64,000 nucleotides of DNA from positions 2,968,501-3,032,500 of the forward strand of contig NZ_CP048815.1 of the NCBI RefSeq assembly GCF_010977555.1, given 5' to 3'. Positions 49,806-59,245 of the stretch are shown here, in pieces (position 1 is the first letter of the stretch; each line of letters starts with the position of its first letter). Origin of the DNA: Caulobacter rhizosphaerae (GTDB lineage Bacteria; Pseudomonadota; Alphaproteobacteria; Caulobacterales; Caulobacteraceae). The translations under genes and the position numbers were made by a program. The notes under the pieces were generated by a model. That model had not been told where the DNA came from. It worked only from the letters and a program-made list of their open reading frames with translations, and searched no databases.

Positions 49806-51149
49806 ATGCAGAGCGACAGCCGCGTCGCATGGCGCGAGGGTCTATTCCTTCGACAACAGCATTTTCAGCAGCAGGATCGGTATCTCGAAGCCCTGGTCGC
49901 GGCGCGCGCCAACGGTCTGCGCCCCTATCCGTGGGGTCTGTCGGAGCTGAAGATCAACGCCGACCTTGCGGCCTTGGGCAAGTTCGCGATCGAATCGATG
50001 ACCGGGGTCCTGCCCGACGGCCTGCCCTTCTCGATTCCCGGCGACCTGCCGCCCCCGCCGCCGCTCGACATACCGGCCGACGCCCGCGACGTGATCGTTC
50101 ACCTCACCCTTCCCGCCCGCCAGAGCGGAGCGGTGGAATTCAAGAGCCGCGGCGAACGCGGCGGCGCGACGGTACGCTATATCGTTGACGAGGAGGACGT
50201 CGCCGACTCCTTTTCCGACGAACGCGGTCAGGAGCCGATCGAGGTGGCCCGACCGAACCTGGCGTTCGGCGTCACCCAGGACCAGACCTATGGCCGCGTC
50301 CTGTTGGGATTGGCGCGTGTGCGCGAAGTCCACAACGGCGCCGTAGTCTTCGACGACCGCTACATTCCGCCCACCTTGGACATCCGCGCCAGTCCACGAC
50401 TGTCGGGTTTTCTGACCGATATCATCGGACGGGCGTCGCAGCGTGTCGACGAGTTGGCCCTGAGAGCGGTCGAGGCCACGGATGGCGGGGCGGAGACCTT
50501 CGCCAGCTTCCTGCTCCTTCAGGCGCTCAACCGATGGGTCAGTCAGCTGCGCCACCTGGCCGGCTTGCCCATGGTGCACCCGGAGCGGCTGTACGAAACC
50601 TTCCTTGGCATGGCCGGTGAGCTGGCGACGCTGACGCGTCCCGATCGGCGACCACCACCCTTTCCCAGCTATGTCCATGAGCAACTTCAGCTGACCTTCG
50701 AGCCAGTGTTCGAGGTGCTTCAGGCCGCGCTCTCGGCGGTGTTCGATCGTTCGGCGATCCAGTTGCCGCTGCAGGTCGCCGGACCGGGCGCCTACACCTC
50801 CCGGATCACCGACCACAATCTCTACAAGACCGGCTACTTCTATCTTGCGGTCAACGCTCGTGCGTCGCTCGACGACATTCGGGGACGCTTCCCCGCGATC
50901 GCCAAGATCGGCGCGGTCCAGAAGATGCGCGAGATCGTCGATTCCGCCCTACCGGGCGTGCCCCTGAGACACACCCCGACGCCGCCGCCGCAGCTTCGCG
51001 TCATCCCCGGTTACGTCTATTTCGAGCTCGACCGCTCGGTTCCCGATTGGCGCGACTTCGCCAACGCCGCGGCTCTGGGTCTGCATGTCGCCGGAGAGTG
51101 GCCCGACCTGAAGCTCGAGCTCTGGTGCGTCAAGGGGACCGGCCGATGA
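49806..51149 (+). CDS. tssK: type VI secretion baseplate protein TssK
   Basis: 447 residues, the family's usual length. The N-terminal VAWREGLFLRQQHFQQQDRY is the typical TssK opening. The shoulder and neck domains follow, and the C-terminal head includes DHNLYKTGYFYLAVNA and IPGYVYFELDRS. TssK trimers link the baseplate wedges to the TssL/TssM membrane complex in the cytoplasm. It is the first gene of the plus operon, overlapping tssL by ATGA. Confidence 0.96.
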   Translation: MQSDSRVAWREGLFLRQQHFQQQDRYLEALVAARANGLRPYPWGLSELKINADLAALGKFAIESMTGVLPDGLPFSIPGDLPPPPPLDIPADARDVIVHLTLPARQSGAVEFKSRGERGGATVRYIVDEEDVADSFSDERGQEPIEVARPNLAFGVTQDQTYGRVLLGLARVREVHNGAVVFDDRYIPPTLDIRASPRLSGFLTDIIGRASQRVDELALRAVEATDGGAETFASFLLLQALNRWVSQLRHLAGLPMVHPERLYETFLGMAGELATLTRPDRRPPPFPSYVHEQLQLTFEPVFEVLQAALSAVFDRSAIQLPLQVAGPGAYTSRITDHNLYKTGYFYLAVNARASLDDIRGRFPAIAKIGAVQKMREIVDSALPGVPLRHTPTPPPQLRVIPGYVYFELDRSVPDWRDFANAAALGLHVAGEWPDLKLELWCVKGTGR

Positions 51150-52543
51150 CCGGCGACGACGAGGAGAAGAACCCGAACAAGACGGTCTTCCGACCGTCGC
51201 CGCTGCAGAATCTACGCACGTCCGGAAACCTCTCCCCGCCGTCCGCGCCGGCTTTCGCCGCCGGTGAACCGGCGGCGTTCGCATCGTCATCGTCTTCGTT
51301 TGCTTCTGCCCCTCCCCCACGTCGCGTCATCAGCCGCGACGACGATATTCCCGCGCCTCCGCCGGCCGCCCGCGCGCGAAATCCGATGATGATGGCGGCC
51401 GCGCCGGTGTTGTCACTGATCGTCGGCGTCCGCTCCGGCCGCGTTCACCTCAGCCTGCCGGAATTGCACCAGAAGACTTCCACCGCGGTCGCCAGCTTCG
51501 ATCAAGCCCTTCTGGCCGCCGGCTACGACACCGAGACTCGCCAGAGGGCTCGCTACGCGGTGTGCGCCACAGTCGACGACATCGCCCAGAACCTTCCCGG
51601 TCAGGCGGCGGACGGCGCGGAATGGGCGCGCCGCAGCCTTGTCGTGCAGGTGTTCAACGAGAATATCGGCGGCGATCGCTTCTGGCGCCTGCTCGAAGAC
51701 ATGCTGGCCAGGCCCGCGGAATTCGCCAACCTGATCGAGCTCTACCATGCGTGCCTGGCCGCGGGCTTCGAAGGTCGCTATCGCGTCGCGCCGGATGGCA
51801 AGCGCCGCCTGCACGAGATCATGGCCAGTTGCTATGCGGCCCTCGACCATACTCGCGCCCTGTCTCAAACCGAACTGTCGCCGCATTGGCGCGGCGAGCC
51901 GACACCGGCGGCCCGTATCAGCTTCTGGGCGACCCTGGCCCTGGCCGGCGCGATCGCCCTGGCCGGTCTGCTGGCCCTCTTCATCCTCTTGCGCGTAACC
52001 CTGATCCAGACGGGCCAGCCGTCGCTGAACGCCCTGAAAGCCATCAATCCGGACCAGCCGCTGCGCATGTCGCGCGTCGCCCCCGCCCCGCCGGTTCCGA
52101 CCAGCACTCAGTTGCAGCGCATCCAGGGCTTCCTCGCGCCCGAGATCGCCCAGCATCTGGTGGTCGTCGAGCAGGATAGCAAGTCCATCCGCGTACGCAC
52201 CACCGTCGGACAGCTTTTCAGGTCGGGATCGGACAGGCTGGAGCCAGGCCGCGAGGCGCTGTTCGCCCGGATCGGCGCGGCGATCGAAGCCGAGCGCGGA
52301 GCCGTCCGCGTGGAGGGCCATGCGGACTCCGACCACCTGATCAGCGTCACCTTCCCGGATAACTTCGCGCTGTCCAAGGCGCGGGCAGACGCGGCCGCCC
52401 AGATCCTTCGCGGCAAGATCACCGACGCCAGCCGCGTCAGCACCGAAGGGTTCGGTGACAGCCAGCCGATCGCGTCGAACTCCACCGCCAACGGCAAGGC
52501 GCTGAATCGCCGGGTCGAAATCGTCATTCCGCGCGCCGAATAG
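51146..52543 (+). CDS. tssL: type VI secretion membrane protein TssL with OmpA domain
   Basis: 465 residues from ATG 51146 overlapping the tssK stop. A Pro/Ala-rich cytoplasmic head (1-80) precedes the DotU/IcmH domain (QALLAAGYDTETRQRARYAVCATVDD, WWRLLED-type FWRLLEDML). One membrane helix lies at about 255-278. The periplasmic part is an OmpA-like peptidoglycan-binding domain (VEGHADSDH, NFALSKARADAAA, NRRVEIVI). This fused form anchors the complex to the cell wall directly, which may compensate for the absence of TssJ or a separate TagL. Confidence 0.95.
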   Translation: MTGDDEEKNPNKTVFRPSPLQNLRTSGNLSPPSAPAFAAGEPAAFASSSSSFASAPPPRRVISRDDDIPAPPPAARARNPMMMAAAPVLSLIVGVRSGRVHLSLPELHQKTSTAVASFDQALLAAGYDTETRQRARYAVCATVDDIAQNLPGQAADGAEWARRSLVVQVFNENIGGDRFWRLLEDMLARPAEFANLIELYHACLAAGFEGRYRVAPDGKRRLHEIMASCYAALDHTRALSQTELSPHWRGEPTPAARISFWATLALAGAIALAGLLALFILLRVTLIQTGQPSLNALKAINPDQPLRMSRVAPAPPVPTSTQLQRIQGFLAPEIAQHLVVVEQDSKSIRVRTTVGQLFRSGSDRLEPGREALFARIGAAIEAERGAVRVEGHADSDHLISVTFPDNFALSKARADAAAQILRGKITDASRVSTEGFGDSQPIASNSTANGKALNRRVEIVIPRAE

Positions 52544-52550
52544 GGCCACG

Positions 52551-55500
52551 ATGAAGCGCTTCTTCCTGAACTGGTGGCTGCTCACCGGCCTCGCGGCGGT
52601 CCTGGTCGCGGTGCTGTTGGTCCTTGTTCTTCCGCTGGTCGCGCCGTTCCTGAGGCCGTGGTGGGTCAAGACCCTGCTCGCCCTCCTCGTCGCCGCTGTG
52701 TGGGGCGTTTTCGCCACGCTGCGGGTCCTCAAGGCCCGCAGAGCCGCCGCCGAGATCGCCAGGCAGTTGGCGGCCCCGTCGCCAGGCGACGTCGAGGCGG
52801 AGGCGCTGACGGGGCGCATGCGTTCGGCCTTGGCCAAGCTGAAGACGGCGACAGGCGACAAGCGCGACTACCTCTATGCTCGCCCCTGGTACGTGATCAT
52901 CGGTCCCCCCGGCGCGGGCAAGACGACTGCGCTGCTGAAGTCCGGCGTCCAGTTTCCGTTCTCGGACGCGGCGCTCAAGGGCGTCGGTGGAACCCGCAAT
53001 CTCGACTTCTGGTTCGCTGACGACGCCGTGCTGATCGACACCGCCGGCCGATACACCACCCAGACCTCCGACGCCTCTGTCGACCACAAGGGCTGGGACA
53101 GCTTCCTCAAGCTGCTACGCCGCACCCGCCCCTTGCAGCCGATCAACGGGGTCCTGGTGGCGATCGGCCTGGACGAACTTCTCAACACCGATCGAGCGGG
53201 GCTGGACGACCACGCGGCCGCGGTGCGTCGCCGCCTGCTCGAACTGCGGCGCGCGCTCGAGGTTTCAGCGCCGGTCTATGTGCTGTTCACCAAGGCCGAC
53301 CTGTTGGCTGGCTTTGGCGAATTCTTCGACGACCTCGATGTCGAGGGGCGCCGCGCCATTCTTGGTGCGACCCTGCCGTTGGAAGCTCCGACCAGCCTCG
53401 ACGTCGTGTTGGCCGAGTTCGACGCCGTGGTCCAGGCCTTGGCGGACCGGGTCGCCAAGCGCCTGCAGGAAGAAACCGATCCACATCGCCGCAGCCTGAT
53501 TTTGGGCTTCCCGTCGCAGGTGGCGTCGCTGCGCGCCAGGCTAAGCCGTTTCCTGGACGGCGCCCTGCTGGCTGAACAGGATATGCGGCCGCTGTTCCGG
53601 GGCTTCTATCTGACCAGCGGCGTCCAGGAAGGCGCTCCACTGGACCGGATCCTCGGGGACGTGGCCGCCGTCTACGACGCCCCTGCAATTCCGCGTTCTG
53701 GGCTGGCTGGCCAAGGCGGCAGAGCCTATTTCCTCAACCGGTTGCTCAAGGACGTGATCTTCGCCGAGGCAGGGCTCGTCCAGAGCGATCCGGCGGCGCG
53801 CGCCCGCCGTCGAACGGCGCTGATCGCCGGTGTGTCCGGCATCGCTGTCCTGTCGCTGCTCATTGCTCTGCTCTGGGGTGTCAGCTTCACGAGAAACAGG
53901 GCGTTGCAGGACCAGCTCCTGGTCGGCGCTCAGAACGTCAGCGCCGAGGTGCGCGAGACGGGTGTCGACCTGGTGGAGGTGCGCGAAGGCGATCCCGACC
54001 TGGAACAGGCGCTATCGTTGATCCGGGCCCTGCGCGACCTGCCGCGCGGCCATGTCGACCAGGCCAAGGGCGGGCCGCCCCTGCTGATGCGGTTCGGCTT
54101 GTTCCAGGGCGGCCACGCCAAGGCCGCCGACCAGGCCTATCGGGAAGCGCTCCAGCGCATCCTCCTGCCCCGCATCCTGCTGCGGCTGGAACGCTACATG
54201 CAGGATCACGCCCAAGAGCCGCTGAAGGTCTACGAGCCGCTCAAGGTCTATCTGATGCTGGGCGGCCAGGGGCCCCTGGATCCGAAAACCGTCAAGGCGT
54301 GGGTGACCGACGATTGGGCCGAGAACGCCCTGCCGGGCGCGGATCGCGCCGAGGTGCGCGAGGAGCTGGCCAAGCACCTGGACGTCCTGCTCGCCGATCC
54401 GCAGCTGGGCCGTGTGTGGCCGGGGCGCGAGGCGCCGCTGGACGGGGCGCTGATCGAGTCGACGCGGGCGGCGGTGCAGACCCTGTCCCTGGCCGATCGC
54501 GCCTATGCGATCCTTCGCCAGAAGGCGGCCGCGACCGACCAGCCCGACTGGCGCGCCGACAGCGTCCTGGCGAGCGGCGATCGCCAGGCCTTTATGAACG
54601 GCGACGCGGTCCTGGATGCCAGCGTGCCCTACTTCTTTACGCGCGCTGGCTTCGAGCGAGCCTATCAGCCCGGGCTGCAGACCGTGGCCTCCGACCTTGA
54701 AAAGGATCTGTGGGTCATGGGTCAGGACGCCGACAAGGCGGCGATCCGCGGCCAGATCGCCCAGGTCAAGCCGGGCGTCGCGGCGCTCTACGCCAAGGAA
54801 TACATCGCGGCCTGGGACGGCGTGGTCCAGGGCCTGAAGCCGGCCGACTACTTCACCAATCCCGCCGCCCTGGGCGCCTTCACCCGCACACCGTCACCGC
54901 TGAAGGTGCTGCTGCTGGAGGTCCGCAAGAACACCACCTTCGGCAAGCCGCCGGCGATCCGGGCCCCCAGCAAGCTGAAGACCGCCGCGCGCGTCGTGAG
55001 CGGAGCGGTGCTGGACTCCGGCGGCGTCGACGCCGGCAAGACCATCACCGACTACTTCCGGCCGCTCGCGACCTATGTCGGCGACGGCAAGGGCGCCGCG
55101 CCGATCGACGAGTTCCTGGCGGCGGTGAAGCAGGCCGCCTCGGCCAACATGGCCGCCGGGATCGCCGGCGGCGGGTTGGGCGGCGTCGCGGCGCAGGGCG
55201 AACTGGCGTCGGCGCTGGGACAGGTCGCCACCACCAGCGTCGTGGCCCCGCCTCAGCTCCAGGGCTTCGTCGCTCAGGCGACCCAGAGCGGCCGGGGCGC
55301 CGTGGTGTCCTCGGCCCAGAACGCCATCGGACAGGAGTATGCGACAAACCTTGCGGGCGCCTGCCGCAGCGTTAGCGACAACCGCTATCCATTCTATGGC
55401 GCGGCGCAGAACGACGCGACGGCGGCGGACATGATGCGGGTTCTGGGTCTCAACGGCCAGTTCGACAGCATGATGCGCGATCGCCTGCAGCCCTTGCTGC

Positions 55501-55997
55501 TGACCTCCGGTCCGGTCTGGCGCTGGCGTTCGGACGACCCGGTGGCGTCGGCCTTCGACCCGGCCAGCGCCGAGCAGTTCCAGAAGGCGGCTCAGGTCCG
55601 CGACCTGCTCACCTCCGGCCTGCCAATCCGCGTCGAGGCCGCAGGCTTCGGCGGGGCGGTCACCGCCGCCGAATTCTCCGCCGGCGGCGCGACCTATCGC
55701 TTCGAGCCCAACAGCGTTGGCGCCAAGCCCGTGATGTGGGCGATCTCGGGCCTGCCCGAAGCCCATCTCGTCCTCTATGCCGGCGCCAAGGAAGTGCGGC
55801 GCTACGACGCCCAGGGGGTATGGGCGCTCTTCCGCCTGATGGACGCCGCCCAAAAGGAAAACGCTGGTCCGAACGCGATCAAGGCCACCTTCGGCCAGGG
55901 CGCCCAGTATTTCACGCTCAAGGTCAATCTGCCGTCCGACAAAAATCCGTTCGGTCGCGGCGGCCTGTGGTCATTCCGATGCCCAGCCAAGCTTTGA
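52551..55997 (+). CDS. tssM: type VI secretion membrane protein TssM (IcmF)
   Basis: 1148 residues. Two N-terminal membrane helices (8-32, 38-58) are followed by a cytoplasmic NTPase domain with an intact Walker A, GPPGAGKTT (118-126), and VLIDTAGRYT. A third helix lies at about 425-445 (GVSGIAVLSLLIALLWGV), then the large periplasmic IcmF domain, ending in GGLWSFRCPAKL. TssM forms the core of the envelope-spanning complex. It starts 7 bp after tssL; its last 19 bp overlap tagF. Confidence 0.96.
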   Translation: MKRFFLNWWLLTGLAAVLVAVLLVLVLPLVAPFLRPWWVKTLLALLVAAVWGVFATLRVLKARRAAAEIARQLAAPSPGDVEAEALTGRMRSALAKLKTATGDKRDYLYARPWYVIIGPPGAGKTTALLKSGVQFPFSDAALKGVGGTRNLDFWFADDAVLIDTAGRYTTQTSDASVDHKGWDSFLKLLRRTRPLQPINGVLVAIGLDELLNTDRAGLDDHAAAVRRRLLELRRALEVSAPVYVLFTKADLLAGFGEFFDDLDVEGRRAILGATLPLEAPTSLDVVLAEFDAVVQALADRVAKRLQEETDPHRRSLILGFPSQVASLRARLSRFLDGALLAEQDMRPLFRGFYLTSGVQEGAPLDRILGDVAAVYDAPAIPRSGLAGQGGRAYFLNRLLKDVIFAEAGLVQSDPAARARRRTALIAGVSGIAVLSLLIALLWGVSFTRNRALQDQLLVGAQNVSAEVRETGVDLVEVREGDPDLEQALSLIRALRDLPRGHVDQAKGGPPLLMRFGLFQGGHAKAADQAYREALQRILLPRILLRLERYMQDHAQEPLKVYEPLKVYLMLGGQGPLDPKTVKAWVTDDWAENALPGADRAEVREELAKHLDVLLADPQLGRVWPGREAPLDGALIESTRAAVQTLSLADRAYAILRQKAAATDQPDWRADSVLASGDRQAFMNGDAVLDASVPYFFTRAGFERAYQPGLQTVASDLEKDLWVMGQDADKAAIRGQIAQVKPGVAALYAKEYIAAWDGVVQGLKPADYFTNPAALGAFTRTPSPLKVLLLEVRKNTTFGKPPAIRAPSKLKTAARVVSGAVLDSGGVDAGKTITDYFRPLATYVGDGKGAAPIDEFLAAVKQAASANMAAGIAGGGLGGVAAQGELASALGQVATTSVVAPPQLQGFVAQATQSGRGAVVSSAQNAIGQEYATNLAGACRSVSDNRYPFYGAAQNDATAADMMRVLGLNGQFDSMMRDRLQPLLLTSGPVWRWRSDDPVASAFDPASAEQFQKAAQVRDLLTSGLPIRVEAAGFGGAVTAAEFSAGGATYRFEPNSVGAKPVMWAISGLPEAHLVLYAGAKEVRRYDAQGVWALFRLMDAAQKENAGPNAIKATFGQGAQYFTLKVNLPSDKNPFGRGGLWSFRCPAKL

Positions 55998-56530
55998 CCG
56001 CGCCGCAGGCCTTCGCTTTCGGCAAGTTGCCGACCCACGGCGATTTCGTCGCCCGCGGCCTTTCCGGCCCGGACCGCGACGCCTGGGACGCCTGGGCGAG
56101 CGCCGGATTGGCGCAGGCGCGGACTGTCCTGGGTCCGGATTTCGAAGCTCGGCACGACGCCGCGCCGCCGTTGCGCTTCTCGTTTGGGCCCGGGCCCTTC
56201 GGCGACGGCTGGCGAACCGGAACGCTGGCGTCCTCGATCGACTCGGCGGGGCGACGCTTCATTATCGTCCTTGGCGGCCGCACGACCGAGGCTCTTTCAG
56301 CGCGATCCGCCGAACGCATCGCCGCGGCGGCCGAAGACGAAATCCATCGCGCCTTCGAAGACGCCGCGAACATCGACGCGATGGTGGCCAGCGCGCAAAT
56401 TATCTTTCAAACTGTGGAATCAGAGGGCGGAGCAGAAGCGCAAGGCCGCTTCTGGTTGCCGGACTCACCGTTCGATCTGATTGCCAGCCAGCCACCCGCC
56501 GACCTGATGACCCAGGTTCTGACGACATAG
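55979..56530 (+). CDS. tagF: type VI secretion regulator TagF
   Basis: 183 residues from ATG 55979, overlapping the tssM end by 19 bp. The opening FGKLPTHGDFVARGL and DAWDAWASAGL are diagnostic of TagF (DUF2094). The usual second half is short, so this is a compact version. TagF represses T6SS post-translationally by binding Fha or countering the phosphorylation pathway. In Agrobacterium TagF is fused to PppA; here the two are separate neighbours 9 bp apart. Confidence 0.92.
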   Translation: MPSQALTAPQAFAFGKLPTHGDFVARGLSGPDRDAWDAWASAGLAQARTVLGPDFEARHDAAPPLRFSFGPGPFGDGWRTGTLASSIDSAGRRFIIVLGGRTTEALSARSAERIAAAAEDEIHRAFEDAANIDAMVASAQIIFQTVESEGGAEAQGRFWLPDSPFDLIASQPPADLMTQVLTT

Positions 56531-56539
56531 GAGCTGTCC

Positions 56540-57280
56540 ATGGATGACGGGAGTTTGCGATTTCACGACGCCACCCTGACCCATCCCGGGAAGGTGCGGC
56601 GCGACAACGAGGACCAAGTGCTGGCGCGTCCGGACCAGGGCCTCTGGGCGGTCGCCGACGGCATGGGCGGTCACGCCAACGGGCAGTGGTCGTCCAAGAC
56701 CATCACCGCGACCCTGGAGGCCGCAGTCCTGCCCGCCGACTTCGACGACGCCGCTTCGGCGGTCGCCGCGGCGGTGCACGAGGCCAACGAGCGCATCTGG
56801 ACCAAGTCGGTCGGACAGCCCATGGGTTCCACGGTCGTGGCCCTACTTCTGCGCGACCGACGTTTCGTGGTGCTGTGGGCCGGCGACAGCCGTTGCTACC
56901 TGCTGCGTGACGGTCAGCTCTACCAGCTGACAGTCGACCATTCACAGGTTCAGGACATGGTGACCTCGGGTCGGTTGACGGCCGAAGAGGCCGAAAACCA
57001 CCCCATGTCGCATGTGCTGTCGCGCGCGGTGGGCGTTGCGCCCCGACTTGAACTGGATGCGGTCTCTGACGAAGCCAAGGTTGGGGACGTCTTCCTGGTG
57101 TGCAGCGACGGCCTTACCCGGACGATCCCAGACGCCGAACTGGCAACGATTCTGGCCCAGGGCAATCCAGCCGCCGCCGCCGACGAACTGGTGAAGATCT
57201 GCTTGGAGCGCGGCGCCCCCGACAATGTCAGCGTGGCCGTGGTCAATTGCGACGAGACCACGCTGCTCGCTCTGTCCTGA
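56540..57280 (+). CDS. pppA: PP2C-type Ser/Thr phosphatase PppA of the T6SS
   Basis: 246 residues, AGGAG six bases before ATG. All PP2C motifs are present: VRRDNEDQ, VADGMGGHANG, GSTVVALLL, WAGDSRCYLLRDG, VCSDGLT and APDNVSVAVV, with metal-binding Asp residues intact. PppA dephosphorylates Fha and switches T6SS off, opposing the kinase PpkA, which is not in this window. It ends the plus operon and converges with fha (29 bp gap). Confidence 0.95.
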   Translation: MDDGSLRFHDATLTHPGKVRRDNEDQVLARPDQGLWAVADGMGGHANGQWSSKTITATLEAAVLPADFDDAASAVAAAVHEANERIWTKSVGQPMGSTVVALLLRDRRFVVLWAGDSRCYLLRDGQLYQLTVDHSQVQDMVTSGRLTAEEAENHPMSHVLSRAVGVAPRLELDAVSDEAKVGDVFLVCSDGLTRTIPDAELATILAQGNPAAAADELVKICLERGAPDNVSVAVVNCDETTLLALS

Positions 57281-57309
57281 TCCGCCCAGCGGCCGCCAAG
57301 CGCAGTGGT

Positions 57310-58686
57310 CTAGGGCCGCCGCTTGGCCTTCATGTCGGCGGCGATGCGTTCGTAAGCGTCACGGAACTCCTTGGCGAAGACCTCCATGAAGGCTTCGTCG
57401 GAGCCCCGGGTGACACCCTCGAACTCCCGTTCATAAGCTTGCCAGAGCGCCGCCGCCCGCGCGCCAGGTACGATCTTGGCCAGCAGCCCCCGGTGCTCCG
57501 CCCGGCCCCGGATCGCCGAGGGAGAGAAGCGATCGAGCGTGGCGGCCAACGCGCCCTGCATCGCCGTCAAGGTGGCTAGCTGGTGGGCCTGCAGGTCTCG
57601 GAAGGCGTCCTCCACGGCCAGGTCGGCCGGCATGAAGCCACGATCGGGTCGATTAAGCATCTGCGCCATCGCCTTGTCGGCCGATCGCGTGAACTTCAGC
57701 GGATTGTTGCCGTCAAACTCCAGGCTGGTGTTCTGCGCCCCAAGCTGGGCCTTCGCTCTGGCCCTCGCCTCCATCATCACGACCATGCCGCCCAGCAGGC
57801 GTCGCAGGACGCCGCCTGCCGCCGACAGCACTTCCAGGGGTGAACTGCTGAAATCCTCGGAGCGGAGTCCGGCGCCGTGCAGGAAAGCGCGCCATTCGGC
57901 GCCGTCGCCGGCCGTGGGCGTCGATCGCGGCTTTCGCGCCGGCTCCGGCGGCGGCGGCGGCGCGGGGGTCTGGCCCCAAGGCGCCGTGGAAGGCGAGGCC
58001 AAGGGCGGCGCCTCGAACGCCGGCGTGGCGGGGCCGCCGAAGCCGCGGGCCCAGTCGACCTCGTTGGTGGCCGCCAGTTGCCCCCATACGTCCACCGCCG
58101 AGGGCATGGCCTGGGTCGGCGGATCGCTGGACCAGGCCGAAGGCGGCGGCGCTTCCGAACGAGCTGGAGCCCAGGCCGAGGCGGGCTGGGGGGCGACGTC
58201 CATGCGCGGCGGCGCCCAGGCGCCCGAGACGGAACCCTGGCCCGTGATGGCAGCCCGTGGCGCCGGTTGATCCCAGCGCGCCGGGTCATCCGCCACCTCG
58301 CGGGCGCCGTGGCTGTCCCAGCCGCTCCAGGCGGCGGCCGGCGCGGACTCTTCAGCGCCAGAGCCCCTGCCCTGCTCCAGCCGGGCCTCGATTTCGTAGT
58401 GGCCGATCAGGATCACGTCGCCATCGACGATCTGATGCGGCGTCGTCAGCCGTGATGCCGACCGGTTCACAAAGGTGCCGTTGGTGCTTCGATCGACCAG
58501 CACGTAAGCCCCATCACGGTAGTGGATCTCGCAATGGGCGGAGGAAATATAGCTGCGCGGATCCGGCAGGCACCAATCCATGTGGGGCGAGCGTCCGATG
58601 CGCGCGCCATGGCGGTCGAGCTTCAGGCGCGCCGTCTCTCCGTTGTCGAGACGATCCAGCGCCTTGATGGTCAGCACAAGGGTCAT
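57310..58686 (-). CDS. fha: T6SS FHA-domain protein (Fha/TagH)
   Basis: 458 residues from ATG 58686, chosen because MTLVLTIKALDRL begins the FHA fold; the longer open frame upstream has no such feature. The FHA domain spans residues 1-105 (GRSPHMDWCLPDP, SSAHCEI, STNGTFVN). A long Pro/Ala-rich linker (about 110-265) follows, then the C-terminal VI_FHA domain (FMPADLAVEDAFRDLQAHQLA, FAKEFRDAYERI). It binds phosphothreonine and activates T6SS assembly. The start overlaps the upstream gene's stop (ATGA). Confidence 0.94.
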   Translation of the reverse strand: MTLVLTIKALDRLDNGETARLKLDRHGARIGRSPHMDWCLPDPRSYISSAHCEIHYRDGAYVLVDRSTNGTFVNRSASRLTTPHQIVDGDVILIGHYEIEARLEQGRGSGAEESAPAAAWSGWDSHGAREVADDPARWDQPAPRAAITGQGSVSGAWAPPRMDVAPQPASAWAPARSEAPPPSAWSSDPPTQAMPSAVDVWGQLAATNEVDWARGFGGPATPAFEAPPLASPSTAPWGQTPAPPPPPEPARKPRSTPTAGDGAEWRAFLHGAGLRSEDFSSSPLEVLSAAGGVLRRLLGGMVVMMEARARAKAQLGAQNTSLEFDGNNPLKFTRSADKAMAQMLNRPDRGFMPADLAVEDAFRDLQAHQLATLTAMQGALAATLDRFSPSAIRGRAEHRGLLAKIVPGARAAALWQAYEREFEGVTRGSDEAFMEVFAKEFRDAYERIAADMKAKRRP

Positions 58687-59237
58687 GGGTGTGCGGTTTC
58701 TCGGCCGCTGGCGATCGCGTCGCCGAGCGCGAGCGCCGAACGAAGGCTCTCCAGATGGCGTCCGCTCTGTGTCGCAGCGGTGAGCACCGCTCCCGCGGCG
58801 AAGGCGCCGACCGTGTCCTTGGGCGGCAAAACGGGTTCGACATCCACCGGCGCGATCGAGCCGCCCGAAAAGAACACCGCCAAGGCGCACTGCCTCTGGG
58901 GGCTGGCCCCACGGGACTGCTCAGCGATCGCGAACGCCGCCCGGCGCCGACCGTCGCTCGGGTCCTGCAGCCATAGAAGGGTCGCCTTGAGCGCCTCGGC
59001 GTCCTGAGCGCTCGGGGTCAAGGACAGCTCCTGGACGGCCCGGGCCGCCCAGGCCACGGCTTCGAAGCGAGGCAAGGCCTGGCCGAGGAACAGGGCCGCA
59101 TCGTCTTCACGTCCTTCCTCGATCAGGCGGTCGAAGACCGTCTCGGGTGGATCGGCGTCGTGGTTCGACTTGGGCCATCCGAGAATTGCGGAGACTTGGC
59201 CCGCTTCGGCCCACTTAACCTGTTTCCAGCGTCTCAT
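58683..59237 (-). CDS. T6SS-associated protein of unknown function, possibly DUF6931
   Basis: 184 residues, no signal peptide or membrane segment. It is helical and Ala-rich, with ALPRFEAVAWAARAVQEL, ATLLWLQDPSDGRRRAAFAIAEQ and AGAVLTAATQSGR; this resembles the small T6SS-linked family I recall as DUF6931, but that is not certain. It sits 8 bp after vgrG and overlaps fha, so it is translated in the same operon. Repeats of the WLQDPSD type suggest a scaffold or an adaptor; effector function seems less likely without a toxin motif. Confidence 0.72.
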   Translation of the reverse strand: MRRWKQVKWAEAGQVSAILGWPKSNHDADPPETVFDRLIEEGREDDAALFLGQALPRFEAVAWAARAVQELSLTPSAQDAEALKATLLWLQDPSDGRRRAAFAIAEQSRGASPQRQCALAVFFSGGSIAPVDVEPVLPPKDTVGAFAAGAVLTAATQSGRHLESLRSALALGDAIASGRETAHP

Positions 59238-59245
59238 ACGCGATC

